From NCBI GenBank assembly GCA_004193285.1, contig SECP01000024.1:52284-116283 (forward strand): a DNA stretch of 64,000 nucleotides. The letters run 5' to 3'. Position 1 is the first letter of the stretch; the number at the start of each line of letters is the position of its first letter. A program made the translations under genes and the position numbers. The DNA is from Myxococcales bacterium. GTDB lineage: Bacteria > Myxococcota_A > Polyangia > Polyangiales > Polyangiaceae. Below, piece by piece: positions 53,144-61,632 of this stretch. The notes below the pieces were generated by a model. That model was not told where the DNA came from, did not search any database, and worked only from the letters and a program-made list of their open reading frames with translations.

Positions 53144-54967
53144 TTACTCCGCGGCGGCGGGGTCGTAGAAGGCGAACAGCTGGCCTCCCTCCACGAGCTC
53201 CGGGTCCGAGCTTGCCTTGTGCACCTGCATGGAGCTGAGGAACCAGCCCGCGCCCAGCAGCGCCGAAGCGTCGATCACGCCGGAGGCCTCTTCGTCGATG
53301 GTGATGAAGGTTGGCGAAGCGAGGGTGCTATCGAACAGCTGCGGGTCGGCTTGGAGGACGGGGGTGAGCGTATCCGTCTCGATGTCGTAGCGGAGGACTC
53401 GGCCGAGGTGCACGTTTCCGCCCACGTCTTCCTGTAGGTAGATGTGCCCCCGCTTGTCGAAAGCCATGTTGTCCAGCATCTTGGTGCCCTCGGTGCCGTC
53501 CAGCAGCATCTCGAAGGTGCCTCCGAGCTCCGGCCGCTGCACGTCGATGAAGCGCGCGCGCCACAGCCGGCTGGGCGCGGTGAAGGCGTTGGTCGTCACG
53601 AAGTAGAGGTCATTGGGGCTGTTTGGATCCCAAGCCGCGTCCTCGGGGCGGTTGAACTTGGTGACGAGGTTGGTGTTGCTGTCCGTGTCCAGCTGCGCAC
53701 CGGTCGTGTTCTCCACGTTGCCGAAGGCGTGGAGCTCGAAGCGCCCGGTCGGGATGCCGGTGGCAGTCTCCGTGGGCTGCCCGACGACGCGTAGACCATA
53801 GAGGACGCCGTTCGTGAGACCGGCCTTGTCCACCGCGCTGCCGGTGCTGGTCTTGGTGCCGGCGTAAATGTAGATCTGCCCACCGCCCGCGTCGTCCGTA
53901 CCGGCGACCACGGTGGCGAGGCCGGGCTTGGGGCTGGCGACGCTGTTCTCCCAGCTGAGCTTGCCGAGGCGCGGGACCTCCCACATGTTGCCTTCGAGGT
54001 CGTGAGCCATCCCGCGGCCCTCGCTTCCGCTCTCTTCCCCGTTCAGGAACAGCGGCGCGTCGTAGCCGACGTCGCCCGCGGCGTAGAAGAACGCGGAGGG
54101 CGCAGCCAAGTCCGCCGAGCAGAAGCGCTGGAACACCGTGGTGGTGTTGGGCGCGTCGTAGGCGGAGGTCGCGACGTTCCAAAGCACCGCTTGCTTTCCG
54201 AGGTCTTCGCCCTTCAGCACGGCCAGGTCGGCCTTGCGCACGCTCCACTTGGAGACGAAGGCGCCCTTGCCGCCGTGAGCGCGAGCCACGCCGCCGCTCG
54301 AGATCTCGTGATTGACTAGCCAGGTGAAGGTGCCGTCGCCGTTGTCGAACGCGCCCGTGCCGTCCGGAATACCGACCATACGGTACGGGGTCACTCCGTC
54401 TGGCTTGAGGCCTACGGCGTCGCCCGCGGTCAAGATGGCTTTGACCTTCACGCCCGGCGCGGCCGGCAGCATGTACGCCTTGGCGCTGCTGAAGGTGCCG
54501 CCCGTGACAGGCGGCTCGGAGGGCTGGGTGGGCGCGTTGTCGTCGTCGAAGTCCACCCCGACGCTGGCCTTGCCGTTGTGGATCATGGAGAGCGCCACGT
54601 GCGCCACCACGCCGGCCTTGAGCTTGGCCCCGACTGCCTCGCTGTACCAGCTCGCGTCCGAGCCGGAGGTCACCTGGTTGCAAGCGACCGGAAACGCGTC
54701 CGCGGAGACGCTCACGACCCCAACCGGCAAACCCGAAAGCGTGAAGGACGCCTTCCTGCCTGCGGCGAGGTCGAGCTTTCGCACGTCCGTGCGTGAGCCT
54801 ACGACCGAGATCCGCACGCACGAGACGTCGCGCGGCGCGTTGGTGAGCGCGACCTCCATTTCGCCAATGGCTTCGTCGGCGCTCGAGGGCAGGCTGCCTG
54901 AATCCGTACCACACGCGCTCGCGCCAATGAGGCCGAGCGCCGTCAACACAGCAAATCCGTTACGCAT
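53144..54967 (-). CDS. PhoX-like (DUF839) lipoprotein
   Basis: 607 residues. Lipobox GASAC at 19. A beta domain at about 25-170, then the DUF839/PhoX-type propeller: WLVNHEISSGG (NHE motif), LFLNGEESGSEGRG, HIYLQEDVGG and EEASGVIDASALLG. PhoX alkaline phosphatases bind iron and calcium through such motifs; members without the full ligand set have other roles. ATG 54967 has GGAGG upstream. Phosphatase activity is possible but not proven by the visible residues. Confidence 0.8.
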   Translation of the reverse strand: MRNGFAVLTALGLIGASACGTDSGSLPSSADEAIGEMEVALTNAPRDVSCVRISVVGSRTDVRKLDLAAGRKASFTLSGLPVGVVSVSADAFPVACNQVTSGSDASWYSEAVGAKLKAGVVAHVALSMIHNGKASVGVDFDDDNAPTQPSEPPVTGGTFSSAKAYMLPAAPGVKVKAILTAGDAVGLKPDGVTPYRMVGIPDGTGAFDNGDGTFTWLVNHEISSGGVARAHGGKGAFVSKWSVRKADLAVLKGEDLGKQAVLWNVATSAYDAPNTTTVFQRFCSADLAAPSAFFYAAGDVGYDAPLFLNGEESGSEGRGMAHDLEGNMWEVPRLGKLSWENSVASPKPGLATVVAGTDDAGGGQIYIYAGTKTSTGSAVDKAGLTNGVLYGLRVVGQPTETATGIPTGRFELHAFGNVENTTGAQLDTDSNTNLVTKFNRPEDAAWDPNSPNDLYFVTTNAFTAPSRLWRARFIDVQRPELGGTFEMLLDGTEGTKMLDNMAFDKRGHIYLQEDVGGNVHLGRVLRYDIETDTLTPVLQADPQLFDSTLASPTFITIDEEASGVIDASALLGAGWFLSSMQVHKASSDPELVEGGQLFAFYDPAAAE

Positions 54968-55087
54968 GGGAATCCTCCGAGTGAGACGCGGCGGACGCTG
55001 CCACGGTGGCGCCGCTCTCGCGGTGAACATTGCGTAACGGTTGAGCGCTGGATTGCCACGCTCCGAAAATCGGAGTGTCGATGCGAC

Positions 55088-55642
55088 TCAGCGCTCGCTG
55101 ATAGCGAGGGCGGCCGCGTGCACGTAGTCGTTCTTGCTCGCCATCTGGTGGCAGCCGTTGCAGCCGCCGAGCGGGTCCCCGCCGTAACCTTCGCCGCTCG
55201 GCGGGTTCACGCCGCGCCACACGATGCCGAGCGAGTCATCCTCGCGCCTGCGTAGCTCGAACCACTCCCAGCCCGGCGCCCCCTTCGGGTTGTAGCCGCC
55301 TCCGCGTTTGACCATCGCGAAGATGTCGTCGCGTGCTTGCGTCGCCTCGGGCGCAGTGGCTTCGGCGTGACTGGACTTCACGGTCTTCACGAAGATCGTG
55401 CCCACGGGGAAGACCTTGCTACCCGGCGGCGGCAGGTGACTCACCCATTCATGCGGTTCGCCGGAGGTGTGAGCCTCGGCCACCGCGGGCCGCTTCGACA
55501 AGTCGACCTCGTTCCAGCGCTCGAAGTCCTGAAAATCACGCTCCAGCGCGATGAAGGGCTCGCGAGCGGGCAAGGCGCGCGGCTGGTGCTCGGCGCAGCC
55601 AATAGCAACAATCGCGACGAGCGCGCTGCGGCTCACCCTCAT
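55088..55642 (-). CDS. Periplasmic cytochrome P460-type haem protein
   Basis: 184 residues. Lipoprotein-like start with VAIGC at about 16. The P460 fold segments are FERWNEVDL, WVSHLPPPGSKVFPVGTIFVKTVK and VKRGGGYNPKGAPGWEWFELRR. A single haem-c motif CNGCH lies near the end, where P460 proteins carry it. P460s oxidise hydroxylamine or bind NO; here the neighbours point to periplasmic redox/iron work. ATG overlaps the imelysin stop (ATGA). Confidence 0.87.
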   Translation of the reverse strand: MRVSRSALVAIVAIGCAEHQPRALPAREPFIALERDFQDFERWNEVDLSKRPAVAEAHTSGEPHEWVSHLPPPGSKVFPVGTIFVKTVKSSHAEATAPEATQARDDIFAMVKRGGGYNPKGAPGWEWFELRRREDDSLGIVWRGVNPPSGEGYGGDPLGGCNGCHQMASKNDYVHAAALAISER

Positions 55643-56691
55643 CGGAGCACGGCCTTGGGCAGACCCAGCGTGTCCGCGACCGCCATCAGGCTGGTCGAGA
55701 GTGAGCCCTTCTCGGCGTCGTCGGTCTCGCGCTTCACGACTTGAAACAGCCTCCCGAAGGGCGTGCCCGCGTGCTCCGGCTTCGGGTCGAGGCTGCTCCA
55801 GCCCTGCGGCGGGCGCGGGATGGCGCTGCCTGGGAGCGCGTCGTACGTCGTCTTCAAGCGGTCGAAGGAGGCCCGCACTTGCGCGTCCAGCTCGGACCCG
55901 CCGCGCGCGAGCAGCCAAGGCTGGAAGAGCTGGTAGGCGGCCCAGCACCCTTCACGGTTCGCGCGCAAGTCCCGCAGCGTGCTCTGCGCATAGCGCGACT
56001 CCTCTCGCCCGGTCGAGGCGCGGTCCACCTTTTCTAGCTGCTCGTTCGTCAAATCGATCAAGCCGCGGAACGCGAACGCGATGTCCAGCTCCACCGGCGC
56101 GAGCTGCTGCTCGAGCGCCGTGATGTCCGCCACGAGCTTCGCGCTGAGCTCTTCCTTGAACTCCCGGGCTTCTGCCTCCGTCGCTGGGAACGCCGCCGGC
56201 CGATAGCCAGGGAGGCCCTTTTCGAACTCCACGGTCTCCGGCGGAATCGAGTCGGCCCACAAGATGCGCTCGATGGCGTGCACTCCCACGATACCTTCCG
56301 CGTCGAACGGCTTGGGGTCGCCCCCGGCGCCGAGCGTGGTCAAAAAATCGTCGTAGCGGGCGTCCGTAGCCGTATCGGACTCGGGGAACAGTGGCGCGAC
56401 CGCGCCTTCCACCAGCTCGTACGCTTCGCGCGCGCGGCCCCAAGCATCTTTCATCTCCTGAATGGCTCGAGCATCTGCCTGCTTGTCCCAGCCTCGCCCC
56501 GCCGGCACCGGGGCGGCGTCGTGCAACGCCTGCGCGGCGCTACGAAAGTCGCGAATCTTCGAGACGAGCCATTGCTTCATCTCTTTTTCGACGCGGGTGC
56601 GCTGCGCTTCCTCCTCGGCCTTCCCGCAGCCGGCCGCAGCCGGTGACAACGCCAGCACCATCCACAACGAAAGCTTGGCCAGTCTGCTCAT
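55639..56691 (-). CDS. Imelysin-family lipoprotein (iron-regulated protein A / EfeO-like)
   Basis: 350 residues. Lipobox AAAGC at 22. The imelysin signature GVHAIERILW has the HxxE motif and LFPESDTATDARYDDFLTTLGA precedes it. These periplasmic helical proteins bind iron or haem-related ligands; none is a proven peptidase. Middle gene of three, ATGA-coupled on both sides to a di-haem protein and a cytochrome P460. Confidence 0.87.
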   Translation of the reverse strand: MSRLAKLSLWMVLALSPAAAGCGKAEEEAQRTRVEKEMKQWLVSKIRDFRSAAQALHDAAPVPAGRGWDKQADARAIQEMKDAWGRAREAYELVEGAVAPLFPESDTATDARYDDFLTTLGAGGDPKPFDAEGIVGVHAIERILWADSIPPETVEFEKGLPGYRPAAFPATEAEAREFKEELSAKLVADITALEQQLAPVELDIAFAFRGLIDLTNEQLEKVDRASTGREESRYAQSTLRDLRANREGCWAAYQLFQPWLLARGGSELDAQVRASFDRLKTTYDALPGSAIPRPPQGWSSLDPKPEHAGTPFGRLFQVVKRETDDAEKGSLSTSLMAVADTLGLPKAVLR

Positions 56692-57869
56692 AGTGCCTCG
56701 ACTAAGCTCACCAGCTCGGCTTGTAGCGCCGGCGTGAGCGTCAAAAACTTTTGGGCTGCGTCGCGCCCCTCCGAATCCGCTGCGCCATGAGCGAGGATGG
56801 CCTCTCGCACCGTTTTGGCGCTGCCGTCGTGCAGGTAGGAGGGCAAAAACCGGAGCCCGATCAGCGGCGCGGTGCGAAACTCTCGCGGCTTCGCGCCGGC
56901 TTCGTGCTGGCCGTCCGAGAGCGCTTCCCCCATGTCGTGGAGGAGCAGGTCCGTGTACACGACGGCCGGCACGCCCGCGAGCGCGCGAACCGGGTAGTCG
57001 GCGCGGGTTCGTAGCTCCGGCTCATGGCACTCCGCGCAGCCGACTCGTTGAAACAGCGCGTGACCCTGCGCGGTACCGACCTGACGCTCCGGAACGGCGA
57101 GGCCTCGCAAGTAATCGCGCAAGAGAGCCACCTGCTCGGCGCTGAAGTCCACCCCTGGCTTGTGATCGTCGCGCAGCCCCTCGGGCCCGGGCGGCTCGTC
57201 GGGCTGCGCCGGAGAAGACAGGCCCATGTCGCTACTCAGCGCGTCCACCACGAACTGCTCCAGGGTGGCGATGCGAGCTTTGACGCCGAACCGGCCAATC
57301 GAACCATCTGGCAAGCGGCTCAAACGGCCGCGAGCAGAGCCGCTGCGGCGCGCCGCCCGCTCTGCCAGCCGCTCGATGTCCCGATCGGCGATGGCCTCCA
57401 GGTAACCGCGACCGAACACCGGCGGCGGTAGCCGGTGCGTTACTTTGAGTCGGGCGTCTTGGGGCGCCAGGAGCGGTGTCTTGGCGCCCGCGGTGGCGTA
57501 CGGTCGCTCCGTCGTGCCGAAGGGCAGGAGCTTCGCCAGCTCCACCTGCGAGGGATCGCTCGGTGCCATTTTGGTGACGAGACCGGGGCCGCGTCCGTCG
57601 TCCACGTGACAGGCGTTGCACGCATCGCGCACGTAGAGGGGACCGAGACCGTCACTCTCCCGAACGATGGCTTCGAACAGCGCGTCCCCTTGCTTGAAGC
57701 GCGCGAGCTCCGTATCGGTCAGCTCGAGCAAGGGCAAGCTCGCGCGATCTACCTTCACTTTGCGTGCGGGCGCGGCAGCGGGGCCGCTCTCCGCGCTCGT
57801 CCAGGCGTTGCACGCGGACGAGCCGAGGGCGAGCAGGAGCAGGGCTCGCGCGACTGGGGCTCTCGTCAT
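56688..57869 (-). CDS. Di-haem oxidoreductase (DUF1111 / CcpA-like)
   Basis: 393 residues. Lipobox SSAC at 20. Haem motifs CNACH (about 87) and CAECH (about 277), with DDGRGPG and GRGYLEAIADRDIE between, as in DUF1111 thiol-oxidoreductase/peroxidase-like proteins. First gene of the coupled set; such proteins are often next to imelysins. It probably passes electrons to or from the iron/haem handled by the next proteins. Confidence 0.87.
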   Translation of the reverse strand: MTRAPVARALLLLALGSSACNAWTSAESGPAAAPARKVKVDRASLPLLELTDTELARFKQGDALFEAIVRESDGLGPLYVRDACNACHVDDGRGPGLVTKMAPSDPSQVELAKLLPFGTTERPYATAGAKTPLLAPQDARLKVTHRLPPPVFGRGYLEAIADRDIERLAERAARRSGSARGRLSRLPDGSIGRFGVKARIATLEQFVVDALSSDMGLSSPAQPDEPPGPEGLRDDHKPGVDFSAEQVALLRDYLRGLAVPERQVGTAQGHALFQRVGCAECHEPELRTRADYPVRALAGVPAVVYTDLLLHDMGEALSDGQHEAGAKPREFRTAPLIGLRFLPSYLHDGSAKTVREAILAHGAADSEGRDAAQKFLTLTPALQAELVSLVEAL

Positions 57870-58059
57870 GGCGCGCGCACCGTAAACCGCTCATATGGCA
57901 GTTCGATGACATCCCTGCGGACTTGTCTCGCGCGGCGCGCGTGTTCATGCTCCGGCGCGATGCAGGCCGTGAGATTCATGCTCCGCGTCACTCCCGTTTG
58001 CGGGCGTCACCCTCATCTCTTGCTCGCTGGACACGCGTTCGCTCAGCCTTGTGGTCGAG

Positions 58060-58345
58060 GCCGCCCGGCGCAGGAGCCGATCTCGAAATCTCGAACAGCG
58101 GCTGGCGGCAGGAGTGGGCCGCGTCTTTGCCCGCGGCCGCGGCCGCGCTGATAGCCCCCTTGCATTGCGAAGAGTCGTGGGAAACGTGGATAGACGAGCC
58201 GGGCGAGGGCGAAGACCTCGCCATCAATTGCCTCAGCTACGACGTGGCGTTCGCGTTCTGCGCGGCGCAGGGTGGCCGCGTTGCCCACGGAAGCGGAGTG
58301 GGTGCGCTCGGCAACGTGGGCGTGCGTTGCGCTGACGGACCGTGA
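58060..58345 (+). pseudogene. Frameshifted fragment of a formylglycine-generating-enzyme-like (SUMF1) protein
   Basis: The frame reading PPGAGAD, then SNSGWRQEW, HCEESWETW and LAINCLSYDVAFAFCAAQGGR matches the middle of myxobacterial FGE-sulfatase domain proteins. The expected continuation LPTEAEW appears only in the next frame (58281 on, LPTEAEWVRSATWA), after one extra G at 58280. N-terminal and C-terminal parts are missing. It is a decayed insert downstream of the haem operon and marks the edge of the RHS region. Confidence 0.75.
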
Positions 58346-58359
58346 GGCCAGGCGCGTCT

Positions 58360-58674
58360 TCAAAGTCCGATACGAAACAGAGCTCGCTTCCAGAACGGCC
58401 ACTGAGACCACGGGCGGCCAACGTAACGAGGCAGTGAGGCGTCAGCGCGCTTGCCGGCGCCATCAACGCACTCACCACCTAGCTCTAGGATCGCCTTGAT
58501 TACGTAAGCTCGAGCAACCGAATCGGGACTCAGAAGGATGTTAACGAACTCCCCATGCATCTCGACAGAATCGAGCGCGCGCGTTGACCCCAGTTGGCGT
58601 TCTACTTCCTTGCTAATCGCGTCGGCGCCAGGCGCTCCTCGGTCGAATCGTGCCTGTATCAATACAAGTCCCAC
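58360..58674 (-). CDS. Small unrecognised protein, immunity-like
   Basis: 104 residues: GLVLIQARFDRGAPGADAIS, VEMHGEFVNILLSPDSVARAYVIKAILELGG, then PRYVGRPWSQWPFWKRALFRIGL. A compact alpha/beta protein without motifs. GTG 58674 has AGAAGGAG immediately upstream, and it overlaps the end of a reading frame on the same strand by 16 bases. Size, coupling and setting suggest a toxin-immunity gene, but the toxin is gone. Confidence 0.55.
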   Translation of the reverse strand: MGLVLIQARFDRGAPGADAISKEVERQLGSTRALDSVEMHGEFVNILLSPDSVARAYVIKAILELGGECVDGAGKRADASLPRYVGRPWSQWPFWKRALFRIGL

Positions 58675-58760
58675 GTGGGCTCCTTCTCCATCTCGATCTC
58701 GTGATCGAAACGGCCAGAGAGTCTGACGACGAAGTCTCGCACGTAGCACGTCGGGCGCGT
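58659..58760 (-). pseudogene. 3' end of a lost gene upstream of the 104-residue protein
   Basis: The last 30 or so codons (YVRDFVVRLSGRF, DHEIEMEKEPTWDLY) look like protein; above them the frame dissolves into GC-rich, palindromic DNA. Probably the tail of a gene whose body was replaced, still coupled to the next gene by overlap. Confidence 0.35.
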
Positions 58761-58847
58761 TGTGCTGCCCACCCCCGGCCTGCTCGGGGCGTGCTCGCGT
58801 GCTCGGCTTCGCCTGCGCGCGCTGCGCGCGCTCCCTGCGCGGGCCTT

Positions 58848-58897
58848 GCCCCTCCCAAATGCCGACTCGCCTTCGGCTCGCGCGGCATGGGAGGGGC
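58848..58897. repeat. Large imperfect palindrome
   Basis: GCCCCTCCCAAATGCCG (58848-58864) pairs with CGGCATGGGAGGGGC (58883-58897), with two bulged bases and an 18-base loop. It lies within a non-coding tract between the 104-residue gene and DUF559, amid alternating CGCG runs. It resembles a REP-like or extragenic palindromic element. Confidence 0.7.
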
Positions 58898-59153
58898 CGC
58901 GTCCTCCGCCGCAGGTGGGGCTTTGGTACTGGGACGACGCATCGGCGTTGGGCTGCGGAGTTGCAGCGCTGAGCGGCGTTATTGACGGCGGCGCGCTCGC
59001 GCTCCGCCAGGTGTTGCAGCCGGGCTCTCGCGAGAGGGCGCACGCTCTGCGCCAGGCAAGGCGCCGAGGAGGTGCCCTACGTCGGGTGCCTGTCACAGCG
59101 CCTGCGCCTGGGGTGGCGAAAGCCCGGCCGCAACACCTGTCGGAGGAGTCGCC

Positions 59154-59531
59154 ATGCGTCGTCGTCAAGTCACCCCAGCTCGCTCACAGCAACTCGCGCA
59201 GCACGCCGCGCAAATGCGCAGTCACCTCAATCCGGCGGAGGCGGCGCTGTGGGCGCTGTTGCAGCGGCGGCAGCTCGGCGTTGTGTTCCGGCGCCAGGTA
59301 GTCGTGCTCGGGCGGTACATCGCGGACTTCCTCGCACCGTCGGTCAAGCTCATCGTGGAGGTGGACGGCGGCTATCGCGCGCGGCGCGGATGCGCGGATG
59401 CGCGTAGAGATGAGGGGCTGCGGCGAGCGGGGTACCGGGTGGTGCGGTTAGAGGCGGAGGCGGTGCTGAGGGCGCCGGCAAACGCCCTCGGCGAGCGCTC
59501 GGTTGTGCCCAAAGTGCAAAGTAGGTCCTAG
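59154..59531 (+). CDS. Vsr-like endonuclease of the DUF559 family
   Basis: 125 residues. AAQMRSHLNPAEAALWALLQ, then FRRQVVVLGRYIADFLAPSVKLIVEVDGGYRARR, with the catalytic Glu/Asp of the PD-(D/E)xK/Vsr fold (DFL, EVDG), then DEGLRRAGYRVVRLEAEAV. Complete for the family, but the tail after about 110 is odd (VVPKVQSRS). GGAGGAG before the ATG. Function is inferred (DNA nicking); DUF559 genes often travel with mobile DNA. A stub of a second copy follows. Confidence 0.9.
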   Translation: MRRRQVTPARSQQLAQHAAQMRSHLNPAEAALWALLQRRQLGVVFRRQVVVLGRYIADFLAPSVKLIVEVDGGYRARRGCADARRDEGLRRAGYRVVRLEAEAVLRAPANALGERSVVPKVQSRS

Positions 59532-59544
59532 CGCGCCCGCGCGC

Positions 59545-59589
59545 CGCGAGGAGCTGCGGCGCGCGGGGCACCGCGTGCTGCGGGTGTGA
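59545..59589 (+). pseudogene. Duplicated C-terminal stub of a DUF559 gene
   Basis: The DNA reads REELRRAGHRVLRV then stop, closely matching DEGLRRAGYRVVRLE of the intact DUF559 gene 140 bases earlier. It is not an exact copy, so the duplication is old or came from a related gene. Confidence 0.65.
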
Positions 59590-59756
59590 GCGCGGAGCTG
59601 GACGTGGCGGAGCCGCTGTCAGCTTCCACATGACGCACGTCGGATGCTGGGGGGGGGCCCGCGGTTTCAGGCCCGGTGCGTAGGCATTGCGGGAACTACG
59701 GAGCCGTGTTTGCCTATTCTTCGCGGCACCCTACCAGAAGCCGCGCGAGCGTCATT

Positions 59757-60575
59757 ATGGCAATTAACGCGTTTTACGCAGCACTCAAGTACAAGAGGAT
59801 CAAATTTCTGCTGGGTGACCGCTCCACATTTGGTTGTGGTTGGCATCGATTTCGTCGCGCTCGTCGCTGCTCGTTGCAGGACCTGACTGAATTCGCTTCG
59901 AAGTGGGAAGTATCACTGCCAGCTGAGTTCAAGGCTGTGCTCCGAGAGGTTGGAAACGGGTGCGGTGGTCCTTATTACGGGATATCTCCTTTGGATTCGT
60001 GGAGTCAACCTTGGGATCCATCAGAGCTGGAGCCATCGATATTGTCGCGTCCCTTTGACCCTTCTGCTCCACGCCAACAAGGTCTGCACGCGGGGGCGAT
60101 GCGGATTTGCAATGCTGGATGCGAGCATTATGTCTTGCTCGTAGTAACAGGCGCGCATGCTGGCGAGATTTGGCACGACGGTGCAGGCGATGGGCGGGAT
60201 CTGTTCCCTATTTTAGATTCTTATGGTCGGAATGCCTCTTTTGCATCATGGATCGCGGGCTGGGTCCATGGTAGTGCGGCTACGCCAGACGACCCATTCT
60301 GGTCGTCATTCGATTCTGACGGGCATGCTGTTGCCCAGGTCATTGCCTCTGCGACTGCACCGCTCACGAGTATAGCTGTTGATCAGCTTCCCTGTCCGGC
60401 CTGCGTGCGGCGATTGGCGCCCCTGCGCCCCGTTCCTCGCGTCGTTGTGCCGACGCCAGTTTCGGCAGCGCACGGGTTCGCTAACCCTAAGCGCGCCGCG
60501 ATGCTTGCTGCACGCCACCAGATTCAGGTTGAGCCTCGTCAGGTCATGCCAGCTCCACGGCTGCTGCTTGGTTAG
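59757..60575 (+). CDS. SUKH (SMI1/KNR4) immunity-like protein with a PCxxC tail
   Basis: 272 residues. The first 180 have the SUKH features: TEFASKWEVSLPAEFKAVLREVGNG, GCGGPYYGI, HYVLLVVTGAHAGEIWHDGAGDG and FASWIAGWV. From about 200 comes SDGHAVAQVIASA, then SIAVDQLPCPACVRRLAPL and RVVVP, and a basic tail. The second part is not part of SUKH. Base composition is less GC-rich than around. ATG 59757 is the first sensible start; RBS poor. Opposite strand to the RHS gene. An almost identical motif is in the decayed gene at 60714-61632. Confidence 0.75.
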   Translation: MAINAFYAALKYKRIKFLLGDRSTFGCGWHRFRRARRCSLQDLTEFASKWEVSLPAEFKAVLREVGNGCGGPYYGISPLDSWSQPWDPSELEPSILSRPFDPSAPRQQGLHAGAMRICNAGCEHYVLLVVTGAHAGEIWHDGAGDGRDLFPILDSYGRNASFASWIAGWVHGSAATPDDPFWSSFDSDGHAVAQVIASATAPLTSIAVDQLPCPACVRRLAPLRPVPRVVVPTPVSAAHGFANPKRAAMLAARHQIQVEPRQVMPAPRLLLG

Positions 60576-60713
60576 TCGTCGGAAATGGACTTGAATGGAC
60601 TCGCTTGTACAGGGTACGCGAGCACGCGACACAGCACCGCGAGTCTAGTTCTTAGTTCTAGTGTCCCGTGACCTCGCAATCTGGTGACGGTTCGACTCAC
60701 GATCGGAGACCTG

Positions 60714-61632
60714 TTAGAACGTGAACTGCAGGATTGGCGTTGGCGGCTGGCGATCTGCCTGTGGAGGCGGGACGCTCTGAGTTCCCTTGTCATCTTTGCG
60801 GTCAGGTCTGAAGGCCGGCCAAAGCACTAGCCCGCCCGTTGGAGACGTGCGCCGGCCCACTTGTGCTGGAGAGCGAGGTGTCGTCATTACCGTGTACGGA
60901 TTCACTTCCGCTCTGCCTGCGGCAGCCTTCTTCGCTGCCTGTTTCGGAGAAGTTCCTGCGGGCTGCTTTTGTCCAGGAAGTGCAGGGGGTTCACCACCTT
61001 GCACCTTGGGTACGACGACTTTGGAACCTGCGGGCAATTCGCTGGCGAGCTTGGGAGCGCAAGTCTCGCAAGGAATCTGATCCACTGCGACGACTTGGCC
61101 ATCCCTAGCCGCCTTCGGATCAACGGCGAGGTCTCGTACGGTTTGGGGACGGGACTCGCTGTCCGGTGCCGTCGTAGACGCGCACGTCAGCGAACTGGGC
61201 GAGCGGCCCGCTGGGCGAAAGTCCGGCGCTGTTGAAGGCGGTCGCGACAAGCCGCTCGAGCGCAGCGCGGAAGAAGGCGGCGGCGCTGGGCTGCTTGAAG
61301 CCCTTCTGAAATTGTTACGGCCGAACGAAGCCGAAACGCCGCACGAAGATGGCACGAATAGCCGCAAATCCCAGCGTTTGACCGAGCAGGAACGCCTCGA
61401 CGACGACGAGCATCAGCCGCTGCGCGGTGACAAGCCGCTGCCGCGGATTGTAGCCGGTCTGTTCTCGAAGCTCATCGACCGCCGTCGCAGTGAACGTGCT
61501 GCGCAGCGCGGCCTCGACCGCCTCGCCGGCGTTGGACCTTGGCGCTGGATTCTTTGTTGCGACTCGCCTAATTCCCTTCTTCATCGGGGTGTTGTCGGTT
61601 GCTTTTGGTGGAACAAAAGTAGCTCCAGACAT
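60714..61632 (-). pseudogene. Decayed gene ending in a VDQIPCETC tail
   Basis: From ATG 61632 the frame reads SGATFVPPKATDNTPMKKG, ELREQTGYNPRQRL and LGFAAIRAIFVRRFGF to a TAA at 61315. The same frame continues as FQKGFKQPSAAAFFRAALERL and ADVRVYDGTGQRVPS, then must shift near 61150 to QTVRDLAVDP, VVAVDQIPCETCAPKL and SKVVVPKV, ending at 60714. One stop and one shift imply decay. It might be a toxin or a companion of the SUKH protein; no family recognised for the front. Confidence 0.5.

Noticed and set aside
61315..61317. TAA read as a recoded or readthrough codon
   Set aside because: A frameshift is also needed downstream, so decay is the simpler explanation.
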